Shown: positions 26,947 to 40,725, counted from the stretch's first letter. The stretch is DNA of 64,000 bases from Gordonia gummivorans (GCF_022513585.1 NZ_JAKWBF010000007.1:62001-126000), one strand, 5' to 3'. Made by a program: numbers and translations. Notes: generated by a model from the letters alone, not told the origin.

Positions 26947-27711
26947 ATGACGGTTTCGTATCAGGGCAGTGAGTACCGCCTGGTGATGTTCGACCTCGAC
27001 GACACCCTGGCACCGTCCAAGAGTCCCCTGGCCGACGACATGGTGGCACTATTGCGCCGCATGCTCGACCGCAGCCTCGGCTGCATCATCTCCGGTGGCC
27101 GCTTCGGCCAGTTCCAGACCCAGGTCCTCGACCGGCTCGGTGAGTTCGACGCCATGGGGAACCTCCACCTCATGCCGACCTGCGGCACGCAGTACGTGCG
27201 GTGGTCGGGTTCGGAATGGGAGACCGTCTACGCCGAATACCTGAGCGACGACGAGAAGAAGCGCACCCTCGACGTCCTGGAGACAGGTGCACGCGAACTC
27301 GGGCTCTGGGAAGCCGAGACGTGGGGACCCATCCTCGAAGACCGGGGCAGCCAGATCACCTTCAGTGCGCTCGGACAGTCCGCGCCGGTCGACGCGAAGT
27401 CCGCCTGGGACCCCGACGGCGCCAAGAAGGAATCACTACGCGCCTATGCCGCGGAACTGTTGCCCGACCTCGAGGTGCGCAGCGGCGGTTCGACGTCGGT
27501 CGACGTCACCAAGAAGGGCATCGACAAGGCCTACGGCGCGAACAAGCTCATGGAGATCCTCGACCTCGGGGTCGACGACATCCTGTTCTTCGGCGACCGC
27601 CTCGACGAGGGCGGCAACGACTACCCGGTGAAAGCGCTCGGGATCGAGTCCATCGCAGTGCACGGGTGGCCCGACACCTACGCCAAGCTGTCGGCGATCG
27701 TCGACGGCTAA
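26947..27711 (+). CDS. HAD-IIB family hydrolase (phosphomannomutase-like)
   Basis: 254 residues. HAD motif I MFDLDDTLAPSKSP (about 14-27), motif II ISGGRFGQF (about 48), motif III lysine in TKKGIDKAYG and motif IV FFGDRLDEGGND. The arrangement with a C2B cap resembles eukaryotic-type phosphomannomutase and sucrose-phosphate phosphatase. It probably acts on a sugar phosphate. Single gene, own promoter. Confidence 0.83.
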   Translation: MTVSYQGSEYRLVMFDLDDTLAPSKSPLADDMVALLRRMLDRSLGCIISGGRFGQFQTQVLDRLGEFDAMGNLHLMPTCGTQYVRWSGSEWETVYAEYLSDDEKKRTLDVLETGARELGLWEAETWGPILEDRGSQITFSALGQSAPVDAKSAWDPDGAKKESLRAYAAELLPDLEVRSGGSTSVDVTKKGIDKAYGANKLMEILDLGVDDILFFGDRLDEGGNDYPVKALGIESIAVHGWPDTYAKLSAIVDG

Positions 27712-27742
27712 TCGCTGGGCCTTCACGCCGGCTGATCTCCTG

Positions 27743-27915
27743 CTGATTGAGTAGCCGAGCCCCATAGGGCGAGGTGTATCGAAATCCGACAAGGTGGATG
27801 TGTCCGCAGCCCAGTGGTCGCTGACGTTGTCGGCTCCCGAGGTTTCGATACGCGGCGGGCTCGCAAGCTCGCTCGTCGCTACTCAACCAGCGGGGTGGTG
27901 GCGACTCAACCAGCA
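27743..27915. repeat. Inverted pair of REP-like intergenic repeats
   Basis: A unit starting CTGATTGAGTAGCCGAGC and ending GTATCGAAAT (about 27743-27788) faces a unit starting GGTTTCGATACGCGG and ending CTACTCAACCAGC (27841-27892); the ends are reverse complements with a few mismatches. A third partial copy (GCGACTCAACCAGCAG) is at 27901-27916. The ends (GTTGAGTAGC, GTATCGAAACC) match what I recall of repeats common between Gordonia genes. The whole 280-base gap has no gene. Confidence 0.7.
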
Positions 27916-27990
27916 GGTGGTAGGAGGTGCGGGCGATGCAGGGCCCGCGAGTCGTCGCAGTTCAGGAGGCCTAAGACAGTACTCTTCGGA

Positions 27991-28836
27991 TCAGCCGCCG
28001 ATGGTCAACACGCTGAAGGACGACCTGTACGGAGACTTCAACAACTGACTCTTCAGGGCTGCGATGTCCCGCGAGGTGAGGCGCAGGCCGCGTCGGACGT
28101 AGTTGTCGAAGCTGCCGTAGACCCGGTCCGCGGTGGCGAAGGCGGTGCGCAGCCAGGCGATGTTGACGCCGTTCAACCGATCCGCCGGGCTGGTGTGCCG
28201 GAAGGTGTTGCTGGCCAGATAATCTCGTTCGACGCCTGCGCGGTCGACGCCGAGAAGCGTGAGCAGCACTGCCGACGCCCAGCCGGTGCGGTCCTTGCCC
28301 GCCGAGCAGTGAAACAGTACCGAGTTGTCGCTTGCGGTGGTGCGTTTGATCTCCAGCAGGGTGTCTCGGAATGCCCGTCGCGCACCGGGATCGGTGACGA
28401 AGGCCCTGTAGGCACTCGACAGGTCGACCAGGGTGGTCGGGGATGCGCCGCCCAAGACGTCGAACACCTTGGTGGTGGCGCCCGGAACCGGACGGTCGGG
28501 CTGGAGCGCACGTTCGATCTGGGTGCGCAGATCGATCACGGTTCGCACCCGACGCTGCGCGAGGGCGCGACCATCGGCCGGTGTGATCGCGGACAGGTTG
28601 TCGCTGCGGATCACCAGGTCGTCGACGTAACGGCCGTCCGCGGCACGGTAGTACGCCAACGTCCGGGTGTTCTCGGTGCCGGTCAGCTGCACCGCGTGCA
28701 CCGCGAGGTCGGCGGGCAGGGCATGCGCCGTGCCGGTGAGCGGGGACCCGACCACAGCCGGGGTGGCAATCAGCGTCGCGACGGCAGCCAGGCTCGCGAC
28801 TGCGGTACCGATACGTCGGGTGAAAGTCGTTGACAT
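27991..28836 (-). CDS. Secreted tyrosine/serine protein phosphatase
   Basis: 281 residues with a signal peptide (about 1-40, ending ATPAVVGSPLTGTAHA). Catalytic loop VLFHCSAGKDRTGWASAVLL (Cys about 174, Arg about 180) and the upstream RTVIDLR. This is the DSP-like bacterial phosphatase family, which includes mycobacterial PtpB-type enzymes active on phosphoprotein and phosphoinositide. Exported, hence an outside substrate. It lies 14 bases after the PhoD-type gene and is probably in the same operon. Confidence 0.88.
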   Translation of the reverse strand: MSTTFTRRIGTAVASLAAVATLIATPAVVGSPLTGTAHALPADLAVHAVQLTGTENTRTLAYYRAADGRYVDDLVIRSDNLSAITPADGRALAQRRVRTVIDLRTQIERALQPDRPVPGATTKVFDVLGGASPTTLVDLSSAYRAFVTDPGARRAFRDTLLEIKRTTASDNSVLFHCSAGKDRTGWASAVLLTLLGVDRAGVERDYLASNTFRHTSPADRLNGVNIAWLRTAFATADRVYGSFDNYVRRGLRLTSRDIAALKSQLLKSPYRSSFSVLTIGG

Positions 28837-28850
28837 CGTTGTCCTCTCGT

Positions 28851-30611
28851 TCAGCGGGCCGGACGCGCGACGGGCTGGACGCGTTGCGATCCGCTGCCGA
28901 CCCGGAACGACCGCGCGTAGGTCTGGCCGGTGTTCGGATCGGTCTTCTCGTTCACGAAGAACCAGTCCATCTGGGTGGCGTTTCGTGTGACAGTCAGGAC
29001 CGCGTATCCGTGGGCGTCGAAATCATTCCATCGCACATGGTGATTGGCGGTCATGAAGGCGGGCGGCACGGCCGCGCCGAGTGTGTTGGCCGGCACCTTC
29101 AGGATGTCGTCGATGTTGCTGGACGTCACGGAGGTGACGACGAGTTCGGTTGCGACGCTGCCACTCCCGGGGTACGTCGCGGCATCCACCGGAATGTCGC
29201 ACGCCCAGGACGAATGGATGTCGCCGGTGATGAACACGACGTTGTCGATGTTGTTGGCGCGCAACGTATTCAGGAGTCGTTTGCGGTCGGCGGTGTACCC
29301 GTCCCATTGATCGGGGTTGTAGGGCACGCCGGCGCCCGGAACCCCGAGGAGGTCGGTCACCGCGGCGGTGGTCCTGGGTTCGAGCGGCGGAATGAGCACC
29401 GGCGTGATCATCACCGGGTTGCCGACGATGCGCCATCGGGTGTCGGAGGTGACCAAACCTCTGGTGAGCCAATCCATCTGAGCGCGGCCCGTGATCGAGC
29501 GGCCGGGATCGTCGATCTTGCGCGAGGTCGCCGGCACCTGGACGTCGCGGTAGGTGCGCAGGTCGAGCATCGACAGTTCCAGCAGCGTCCCGAACCGCAG
29601 ACGGCGGTACAGGTGACGTCCGCCCGCATCGACCACCGGACGTACCGGCATCCATTCGTAGTACGCCCGCTCGGAAGCCGCTTTGCGCGCCGCCCACGAC
29701 CCCTCGTTGCGCTGGTGATTCTCCGCGCCGCCCGACCAGGCGTCGTTGGCGGACTCGTGGTCGTCCCACGTGCAGATCCACGGATGCATGATGTGGAGCC
29801 GCGCAAGGTCGGGGTCGGTCTTGTACTGGGCGTGCCGCATCCGGTAGTCGCGCAGGCTGACGGTCTCGTTGCGCGGTGAATGCGTGCGTACCGGGCCGGT
29901 CTTGCCGGTGTAGCCGCCGGTCTCGTACTCGTAGATGTAGTCTCCGAGGTGGACGATCGCGGTGAGATCCGGCTGCCCGGCCAAATGGCGATACGCGCCG
30001 AAATAGCCTGCCTCCCAGTTGGAGCAGGAGACCACTCCGAACCGCACCGAGCCGACGTCGGCTCCGGTGGCTGGAGCGCTGCGGGTGCGGCCGGTCGGCG
30101 ACACCGCGCCCGACGCCGGACCGGACACGACGCGGAACCGATAGAAGTAGCGGGTGTCCGGGGCCAGTCCGGCGGCGTCGACCTTCACGGTGAAGTCGGT
30201 GTCCGTCGTGGCGGTGCGACGTCCGGTGGCGACCACTGTCCCGAACGACGCATCGCGCGCCACTTCCCAGACCACGTCGGCCGCCGGACCGATGCCCGAG
30301 CCAGGTGTCGCGGCCGGGGTCGGCGTCACCCGAGTCCACAGGATGACGCGGTCGGGGAGCGGGTCGCCGGACGCGACCCCGTGCGCGAACACGCCTCGGG
30401 CCGGCGCCGACGACGCCGGCGCTGATGCCTGACCGAGGACTGCCGCGGTCCCCGCGACCGCGACCCCGGAGCGCAGGAAAGTACGTCGTGATGTTCCCGC
30501 ACGCTCGTTGGCGTTCGGTGTCTGTGGTGAAATCTTCGCCCCCGAAAGAGTTGTCACCGACGACCCGGCAGAGCCGGGATATCGGTGGGCTGCCGACACA
30601 TGCGCGCTCAT
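28851..30611 (-). CDS. phoD: PhoD-type alkaline phosphatase, Tat-exported
   Basis: 586 residues. A twin-arginine signal SRRTFLRSGVAVAGTAAVLG (about 41-60) follows an unusually long 40-residue N-terminus. Then a fibronectin-like N-terminal PhoD domain (FAHGVASGDPLPDRVILWTRV) and the metallophosphatase domain with FGVVSCSNWEAGYF, HLGDYIYEY, TWDDHESANDAW and FITGDIHSSW. It is a calcium/iron phosphomono- and diesterase acting outside the cell. The start may be further in, since the Tat signal could begin nearer residue 35. With the next gene it forms a two-phosphatase operon; no Pho box was identified. Confidence 0.92.
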   Translation of the reverse strand: MSAHVSAAHRYPGSAGSSVTTLSGAKISPQTPNANERAGTSRRTFLRSGVAVAGTAAVLGQASAPASSAPARGVFAHGVASGDPLPDRVILWTRVTPTPAATPGSGIGPAADVVWEVARDASFGTVVATGRRTATTDTDFTVKVDAAGLAPDTRYFYRFRVVSGPASGAVSPTGRTRSAPATGADVGSVRFGVVSCSNWEAGYFGAYRHLAGQPDLTAIVHLGDYIYEYETGGYTGKTGPVRTHSPRNETVSLRDYRMRHAQYKTDPDLARLHIMHPWICTWDDHESANDAWSGGAENHQRNEGSWAARKAASERAYYEWMPVRPVVDAGGRHLYRRLRFGTLLELSMLDLRTYRDVQVPATSRKIDDPGRSITGRAQMDWLTRGLVTSDTRWRIVGNPVMITPVLIPPLEPRTTAAVTDLLGVPGAGVPYNPDQWDGYTADRKRLLNTLRANNIDNVVFITGDIHSSWACDIPVDAATYPGSGSVATELVVTSVTSSNIDDILKVPANTLGAAVPPAFMTANHHVRWNDFDAHGYAVLTVTRNATQMDWFFVNEKTDPNTGQTYARSFRVGSGSQRVQPVARPAR

Positions 30612-30746
30612 GATGCGCCGCCGCAGCAGGAGAGGCGAGCGTGTCCTGCCTCACTGCCGACGCTGCGCTGGGGACTTTACCGCCCGGTCGCCGAAGGTTC
30701 ACCGAAACCTCGCCGACGGCGCGGTCCCGGCGACCTGATCGGCCCT

Positions 30747-30789
30747 CGGAGGACTCCGGCTGCGGGGTGGCGGCGACCGGAGTCCTCCG
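30747..30789. repeat. 13-bp perfect hairpin before thyX
   Basis: CGGAGGACTCCGG (30747-30759) pairs with CCGGAGTCCTCCG (30777-30789) across a 17-base loop. No T run follows, so it may be a leader structure or a factor-dependent terminator between divergent phoD and thyX. Confidence 0.6.
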
Positions 30790-30847
30790 GTGGGGGACAA
30801 TCGAGCGGGCTGAAAACCGTCAGCGGGGCGAGAAACGGAGGCGCGGC

Positions 30848-32524
<1,677 letters not shown>

Positions 32525-32525
<1 letters not shown>

Positions 32526-34441
32526 TGACCGGCCCCGATCGTCAGCCGCCCAATCGCCGCCGCGCAGCGACCCGCAAGGCCGGGCCGCCCGAGCAGCCGC
32601 CCGCCGAGCCCGCGCGCAACGCCGATGGTGGTCGTGGCAAGGGGCCCAAACATGCTGTGAATCAACCGGAATCGGGTGGCGGCAAATCGTCGCGACGCAA
32701 GGGACGTCACGAGCGCGGGGAGTCTCGTCCGGCCGTTCGGTCGACCGCCGAACCGGTGACGCAGCCGGGTGGTACGCCGCGGCGACTGCCGCGTGGTGCG
32801 CTACGGGTGGTCGCGCTCGGTGGCATCGGTGAGATCGGCCGCAACATGACCGTCTTCGAATACGGCGGTCGGCTGCTCATCGTCGACTGCGGCGTGCTGT
32901 TCCCCGAGGACGCCCAGCCCGGCGTCGACCTGATCCTGCCGGATTTCCGCTACATCGAAGACCGGATGGACGACGTCGATGCGGTGATCCTCACTCATGG
33001 TCACGAAGACCACATCGGCGCCATCCCGTTCCTCCTGCGCCTGCGTGGCGACATCCCGGTCATCGGGTCGAAGTTCACGCTGGCGCTGGTCGAAGCCAAG
33101 TGTCGCGAGCACCGGCTGCGGCCGCGTCTGGTGGAGGTCCGTGAGGGCGAACGCACCACGCATGGGCCGTTCGAATGCGAGTACTTCGCGGTCAACCATT
33201 CCATCCCGGACGCGATCGCGGTCGCCATCCGCACTCCGGCGGGCGTCGTCCTGCACACCGGCGACATCAAACTCGACCAGTTGCCACTCGACGGTCGGCT
33301 CACCGACCTGGCCGGCTTCAGCCGACTCGGCGACGAGGGCGTCGACCTGTTCCTGGTCGACTCCACCAACGCCGAGGTGCCCGGGTTCGTGACGCCGGAG
33401 CGTCAGATCGGCAGCGTGCTCGACCAGGTCATCGGCAAGGCCAAACAGCGCGTGATCGTGGCCTCCTTCGCCAGCCACGTCCATCGCATCCAGCAGATCA
33501 TCGACGTCGCCGACGCCCACAACCGGCGGGTCACCTTCGTCGGGCGGTCGATGGTGCGCAACATGCAGATCGCACAGGACCTCGGCTATCTGCAGGTGCC
33601 CGACGGCGTGGTGGTGGACCTCGACACCGCCGCGACCCTGCCGGACCATCGGGTGGTGCTGATCTCGACCGGCTCGCAGGGCGAACCGCTCTCGGCGCTG
33701 TCGCGGATGGCGCGTGGCGAGCACCGGCAGATCAACATCCGCGCCAACGACCTCGTCGTCCTCGCGTCGTCGCTGATCCCGGGCAACGAGAACTCGGTGT
33801 TCGCGGTGGTGAACGGTCTCGCCAAGCGCGGAGCGACCGTGATCACCCAACAGAGCGCCAAGGTGCACGTGTCCGGTCACGCCTCGGCGGGCGAACTGCT
33901 CTATCTGTACAACGCCGTCCGGCCGTCGAACGTGATGCCGGTGCACGGCGAATGGCGACACCTGCGCGCCAACGCCGCACTCGCCGTCGCGACCGGAGTC
34001 CCGGAGGACCGGGTGGTGCTCGCCGAGGACGGGGTCGTCGTCGACCTGGTCGACGGTCGGGCCGAGATCGTCGGACGCGTTCCGGTCGGCCATGTCTACG
34101 TCGACGGACTGTCGGTGGGCGACGTCGGCGAGTCGACGTTGTCCGAGCGACTCGTGCTCGGTGAGGGCGGATTCATCGCCATCACCGTCGCCGTCGATGC
34201 GACCACCGGCCGACCGGTCAGTGCTCCCGAGGTGTCCGGGCGCGGGTTCTCCGACGATCCCAGCGCACTCAAAGAGGCCGCGGATCTGGTCAACAAGACC
34301 CTCGATGCCCTCGCCGCCGAGGGCGTGGCCGACACGCACCGCATCGCGCAGACCATCCGCCGCACCGTCGGCCGCTGGGTGTCCGACACGTACAGACGCA
34401 GGCCGATGATCGTGCCGACCGTGCTCGCGGTGAACGGCTAG
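32525..34441 (+). CDS. rnj: Ribonuclease J
   Basis: 638 residues. Metallo-beta-lactamase/beta-CASP exo- and endoribonuclease of mRNA and rRNA processing. Metal motif THGHEDHIGAIPF (about 157-169), TGDIKLD, the beta-CASP motif SGHAS and the C-terminal HGEWRHL. The first 85 or so residues are a Gly/Pro/Arg/Lys-rich, probably disordered extension before RGALRVVALGGIGEIGRNM; mycobacterial RNase J (558 residues) largely lacks it. Overlaps dapA by one base (ATGA). Confidence 0.95.
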
Positions 34442-34497
34442 CCCCTGCTTGGGACGATGTTCCGCACACGTTCCTTTGTCGGGCTAGGGTGGGCGGA

Positions 34498-35130
34498 GTG
34501 ACCAGTGCCCAAGATGAACGCGCAGCCCTCGTCGACACGTTTCGAGCCAAGGGGCCCGACGCCCCAACCCTCTGTGAAGGATGGACCACCCGAGACCTGT
34601 TGGCGCACCTCGTGGTTCGCGAACGACGACTCGACACCGGTCCGGGCATCCTGATCAAACAGTTCGCCCCGCACACCGAGAAGGTCCGCAGCGCCGCCGC
34701 TGCCAAGGACTGGGACGTCCTCCTCGACGAACTGGCCGGCGGTCCACCGGTGTACTCACCGTTCAAGCTGGTCGATCGCTGGGCCAACCTGGGGGAGATG
34801 TTCGTCCACCACGAGGATGTGCTGCGCGGCGGCGCCGATCCCGACGGACCATGGGTGCCACGGCAACTCTCCGAGCAGCTGAGTTCCGACCTGCGGACCC
34901 CGGCCCGCAGCATCGGCAAGATGGCGATGAAGAACGTGCCGGCGACGGTGACGTTGCGAACCGACTCCGGTGAGGACCTCGTGACGGTCGGCCACGGCGA
35001 TCCGGTCACCATCACCGGCACCCCGGGCGAACTGACGTTATTCGCGTTCGGTCGCGCGCCCGTTGACCTCGAATTCTCTGGCGACGATGCCGCGGTTGCC
35101 GCGGTGAAGGCCAGCAAGCGCGGCTTCTGA
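34498..35130 (+). CDS. TIGR03085-type metal-binding protein
   Basis: 210 residues from the GTG (another GTG lies at 34489). Pattern LCEGWTTRDLLAHLVVRERR and EMFVHHEDVLRG, a DinB/mycothiol-S-transferase-like four-helix fold with metal-binding histidines, then a C-terminal SCP2-like half (VTLRTDSGEDLVTVGHGDPVTITG). The function is unknown. M. tuberculosis has a related gene in this neighbourhood. Confidence 0.77.
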   Translation: MTSAQDERAALVDTFRAKGPDAPTLCEGWTTRDLLAHLVVRERRLDTGPGILIKQFAPHTEKVRSAAAAKDWDVLLDELAGGPPVYSPFKLVDRWANLGEMFVHHEDVLRGGADPDGPWVPRQLSEQLSSDLRTPARSIGKMAMKNVPATVTLRTDSGEDLVTVGHGDPVTITGTPGELTLFAFGRAPVDLEFSGDDAAVAAVKASKRGF

Positions 35131-35197
35131 CTCGAAGAGTTAGGTGACCGACGCTGTGCACTGGGCAAATGCGCCAGCGTCCGGCCCGCAAAATCTA

Positions 35198-35216
35198 GGG
35201 GAAGAGTTTCTTCCCC
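35198..35216 (+). repeat. First of two duplicated hairpins
   Basis: GGGGAAGA-GTT-TCTTCCCC, a perfect 8-bp stem. Nearly the same sequence occurs 66 bases later as part of a terminator. Confidence 0.7.
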
Positions 35217-35263
35217 GAGGTTCGTAGTCGTCCGCGAGAATTTTCTGGGGGAGGACTCCAAGG

Positions 35264-35294
35264 GTAGGGGAAGAAGTTTCTTCCCCTACTTTTT
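35264..35294 (+). terminator. Rho-independent terminator
   Basis: GTAGGGGAAGAA (35264-35275) pairs perfectly with TTCTTCCCCTAC (35278-35289), followed directly by TTTTT. One of the few classical terminators in the window. It would end transcription from the upstream gene or from a small RNA starting in this gap. Confidence 0.85.
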
Positions 35295-35319
35295 GTGGCG
35301 GCGGATCGCGATTCCTTCG

Positions 35320-35454
35320 TTCGACGACGGTGTCCCCGGTTCCGAGGACTGCGCTGGGACGGGACCTCGTTCGGCGTGTCGCGATGTCAGAAACCGCGTG
35401 TCTGGTCAGAAACCCGAGGCGCACCAGCGGTTTGTGGCCACACCTGAGGTTTCT
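35320..35454 (+). repeat. Dispersed intergenic repeat, copy B
   Basis: Matches copy A at 7931-8036 (shared core TCCGAGGACTGCGCTG and terminal CCACANNTGAGGTNT). It is longer than copy A in the middle, which carries two GTCAGAAACC repeats (at about 35385 and 35405). Confidence 0.7.
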
Positions 35455-35619
35455 CGCGACAAGTGCGGTTTCCGAGACGCGGCCGCACTCTTCCTGCCTC
35501 CACGATCGTCAGCAACGCCGAAGGGACGCTGACTCGAAGGGGTCACGAATTCGATACGCGATCGTGTTGCCGGTGTTGCTCATGTGACTGCGGTGACTCT
35601 CTGATACTAGGCTGTCGGC

Positions 35620-38580
<2,961 letters not shown>

Positions 38581-38629
38581 GACCGGCCGGGTTTCCATGT
38601 CGGAATTGTTCGGTTAGGCTGGGCAACGA

Positions 38630-38808
38630 TCGAAGAGGGGAGTATCCCCGATCTCGTGGCGTTTCCGTCAATACGGTCGAGATGTCATCCGGTGCCGAAC
38701 ACCGTGTGCTCATGTCCCGGCCCGGATGCGCCGGTCCGGTTCAACCCCCGGGCGGGAGAGACCTCTGGCATCGCAACGTAACGCTGCGCGCTGGAGGTAG
38801 TAGGTCTC
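38630..38808 (+). promoter_or_regulatory. yybP-ykoY-type manganese riboswitch before terC
   Basis: The 5' part carries AGAGGGGAGTA (38634-38644) and the 3' part GGGAGAGACCTCT (38754-38766), the two conserved strands of this riboswitch class; AGAGG (38634-38638) pairs with CCTCT (38762-38766) as P1. GAGACCT (38758-38764) is exactly complementary to AGGTCTC (38802-38808), which touches the ATG, and ACCTC (38761-38765) can also pair with the GGAGGT ribosome binding site (38793-38798). This suggests translational control: metal-bound P1 frees the start. A TerC/Alx gene is the classical target of this class. Confidence 0.82.
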
Positions 38809-39843
38809 ATGGTTGTCTCGCCCACCGTCTGGGTCATCACCTGTGTGGTGATCCTGGCGCTTTTCGTCTTCGACTTCTTTGCCCACGTGCGTGTTCCCCA
38901 CGCGCCGTCGCTGAAGGAATCCGGTACCTGGTCGGCGGTTTACATCACGATCGCACTGATCTTCGGCCTCTTCGTCTGGTGGAAGTGGGGTGGCACCTAC
39001 GGCGGTGAGTACTACGCCGGCTATGTCACCGAGAAGGCACTGTCCGTCGACAACCTGTTCGTCTTCGTCATCATCATGTCGAAGTTCGCCGTGCCCAAGG
39101 AGTATCAGCAGAAGGTGCTGCTCCTGGGCATCGTGATGGCGCTGGTGATGCGCGGTATCTTCATCGCGGTCGGTGCCGCGGCCATCAATGCCTACAGCTG
39201 GGTGTTCTACCTGTTCGGTGCATTCCTCATCTTCACCGCGATCAAGCTGCTGCGTGAGAGCGACGATCCCGTCGAACACGAGGAGCAGCGCGAAAGCCGA
39301 CTCGAGCGGTTCGTGAAGCGAGTCCTGCGCACCCATGACGAATACGACCGCGACAAGCTGTTCACCCGCGTGAACGGCAAGCGGCTGGCCACCCCGATGC
39401 TCACCGTGCTCATCGTCATCGGGTTCACCGACGTGTTGTTCGCCCTGGACTCGATCCCGGCGATCTACGGACTGACCCAGGAGGCCTACCTGGTGTTCAC
39501 GGCCAACGCGTTCGCACTGATGGGTCTGCGCCAGCTGTACTTCCTGCTCGGCGGACTGCTCGACCGCCTCGTCTACCTGTCCTTCGGGCTGTCGTTCATC
39601 CTGGCGTTCATCGGCGTCAAACTCGTGCTGCACGCGCTGCACGAGAACACCCTGCCGTTCATCAACGGCGGCGAGCACGTCAGCGTCCCGGAGATATCGA
39701 CACCGATGTCGCTCGGCGTCATCGTCGGCACGCTGGTGATCACGACGGTGGCCAGCCTCTTGTCGTCGAAGAAGCCGGATGCCGAACAGGTGGAAGCCGC
39801 CGAGCCGTCAGAACCGGAGAAGCAGCGACCGTCGGAGCCGTGA
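38809..39843 (+). CDS. TerC/Alx family metal exporter
   Basis: 344 residues with about nine hydrophobic helices. The acidic membrane motifs EKALSVDNLFVFVIIMSKF (about 75-93) and FTDVLFALDSIPAIYG (about 206-221) define the TerC family. Alx/MntP-associated members export manganese or help load secreted metalloproteins. A long charged loop (about 150-195) and an acidic C-terminus. Its leader is a manganese-type riboswitch, which supports a Mn export role. Confidence 0.9.
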   Translation: MVVSPTVWVITCVVILALFVFDFFAHVRVPHAPSLKESGTWSAVYITIALIFGLFVWWKWGGTYGGEYYAGYVTEKALSVDNLFVFVIIMSKFAVPKEYQQKVLLLGIVMALVMRGIFIAVGAAAINAYSWVFYLFGAFLIFTAIKLLRESDDPVEHEEQRESRLERFVKRVLRTHDEYDRDKLFTRVNGKRLATPMLTVLIVIGFTDVLFALDSIPAIYGLTQEAYLVFTANAFALMGLRQLYFLLGGLLDRLVYLSFGLSFILAFIGVKLVLHALHENTLPFINGGEHVSVPEISTPMSLGVIVGTLVITTVASLLSSKKPDAEQVEAAEPSEPEKQRPSEP

Positions 39844-39860
39844 CGCGAAGGCTGTAGCAA

Positions 39861-40145
39861 TCAGTCACCGAACGGACCGTAGATGTTGGTCCACTCCTTG
39901 ACCTCGACGGCGTCGATGGCCTCGTGCGCGTTGAACGGATCGTTCGCGAGAAATGCCTCGGCACCGTCGAGGTCGTCGGCGCGGACGAGGATCAGCGCGC
40001 CGGTGCCGTCGGGGTAGGGGCCGGCGATGAGGATGTTGCCGGCGCTGTGTTCTTCGCCGAGCCACTCGCGGTGCAGCGCGCGGTGCTGGTCACGGATCGC
40101 TGCCTTGGCGGGGCGATATGTGTAGTGGACGGCGAAGATCGCCAC
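39861..40145 (-). CDS. YciI family protein
   Basis: 94 residues: FAVHYTYRPAKAAIRDQHRALHREWLGE, then GALILVRADDLDGAEAFLANDPF. This is the ferredoxin-like YciI/YCII fold with the conserved His and Asp. The enzymatic role is unresolved for most members. Downstream of the acetyltransferase gene, in the same direction. Confidence 0.85.
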   Translation of the reverse strand: MAIFAVHYTYRPAKAAIRDQHRALHREWLGEEHSAGNILIAGPYPDGTGALILVRADDLDGAEAFLANDPFNAHEAIDAVEVKEWTNIYGPFGD

Positions 40146-40185
40146 TGTGTGCTCCTCGGTGGTGTTGGGTCGAATGGGGGTCGGG

Positions 40186-40725
40186 TCAGAGGTTGGCCAG
40201 CATCCTGGTGTTACCCAGCGTATTCGGCTTGACGTAGCTCAGGTCGAGGAACTCGGCGACGCCGGTGTCATAGGACCGGCACATCTCCTCGAACACCTCG
40301 CGGGTGACGGGGGTGCCCTCGATCTCGACGAATCCGTGCCGGGCGAAGAAGCTGGTCTCGAAGGTGAGCACGAAGACCCGGGAGAGCTGAAGCTCACGTG
40401 CGACGTCCATGAGGCGTCCCACGAGAACGTGGCCGATCCCGCGTCCGGCATGGGCATTGTCGACGGCGACGGTGCGCACCTCGCCGAGGTCGGCCCACAG
40501 CACGTGGAGCGCACCGCATCCCACGACCACGCCGTCGACGTCGGCGACCCAGAACTCCTGGACGGCTTCGTAGAGGGTGACCAGGTTCTTCTCGAGGAGA
40601 ATGCGGCCCGCGTACTGATCGATGAGCTCCTTGATGCGCGGTACGTCGGAGGTTCGTGCGCGACGGATCACGGTCGACCCGGGGGTCGTGGCAGGCGTTC
40701 CGGTGCCGTCGGCGTCACTGTGCAT
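40186..40725 (-). CDS. argA: GNAT amino-acid N-acetyltransferase (NAGS-like)
   Basis: 179 residues. GNAT domain: IRRARTSDVPRIKELID at the start, WVADVDGVVVGCGAL, acetyl-CoA loop VDNAHAGRGIGHVLVGRLM and FFARHGFVEI. It resembles M. tuberculosis Rv2747, a stand-alone L-glutamate/glutamine N-acetyltransferase of arginine synthesis, which also sits next to pgsA. The ATG at 40725 is preferred; 40749 is an in-frame alternative. Divergent from pgsA. Confidence 0.85.
   Translation of the reverse strand: MHSDADGTGTPATTPGSTVIRRARTSDVPRIKELIDQYAGRILLEKNLVTLYEAVQEFWVADVDGVVVGCGALHVLWADLGEVRTVAVDNAHAGRGIGHVLVGRLMDVARELQLSRVFVLTFETSFFARHGFVEIEGTPVTREVFEEMCRSYDTGVAEFLDLSYVKPNTLGNTRMLANL

Larger units (their letters stand above)
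35131..35619. other. Gene-free stretch before ftsK
   Basis: About 490 bases. It contains two near-identical hairpins (35198-35216 and 35264-35289), the second with a T run, then dispersed repeat copy B (35320-35454) with two direct copies of GTCAGAAACC inside. The ftsK promoter presumably lies in the last 100 bases. No credible gene on either strand. Confidence 0.6.

Noticed and set aside
27814..28833. Long + strand frame across the repeats and antisense to the tyrosine phosphatase
   Set aside because: It crosses intergenic repeats and then reads the reverse of a gene with a clear catalytic loop and signal peptide.
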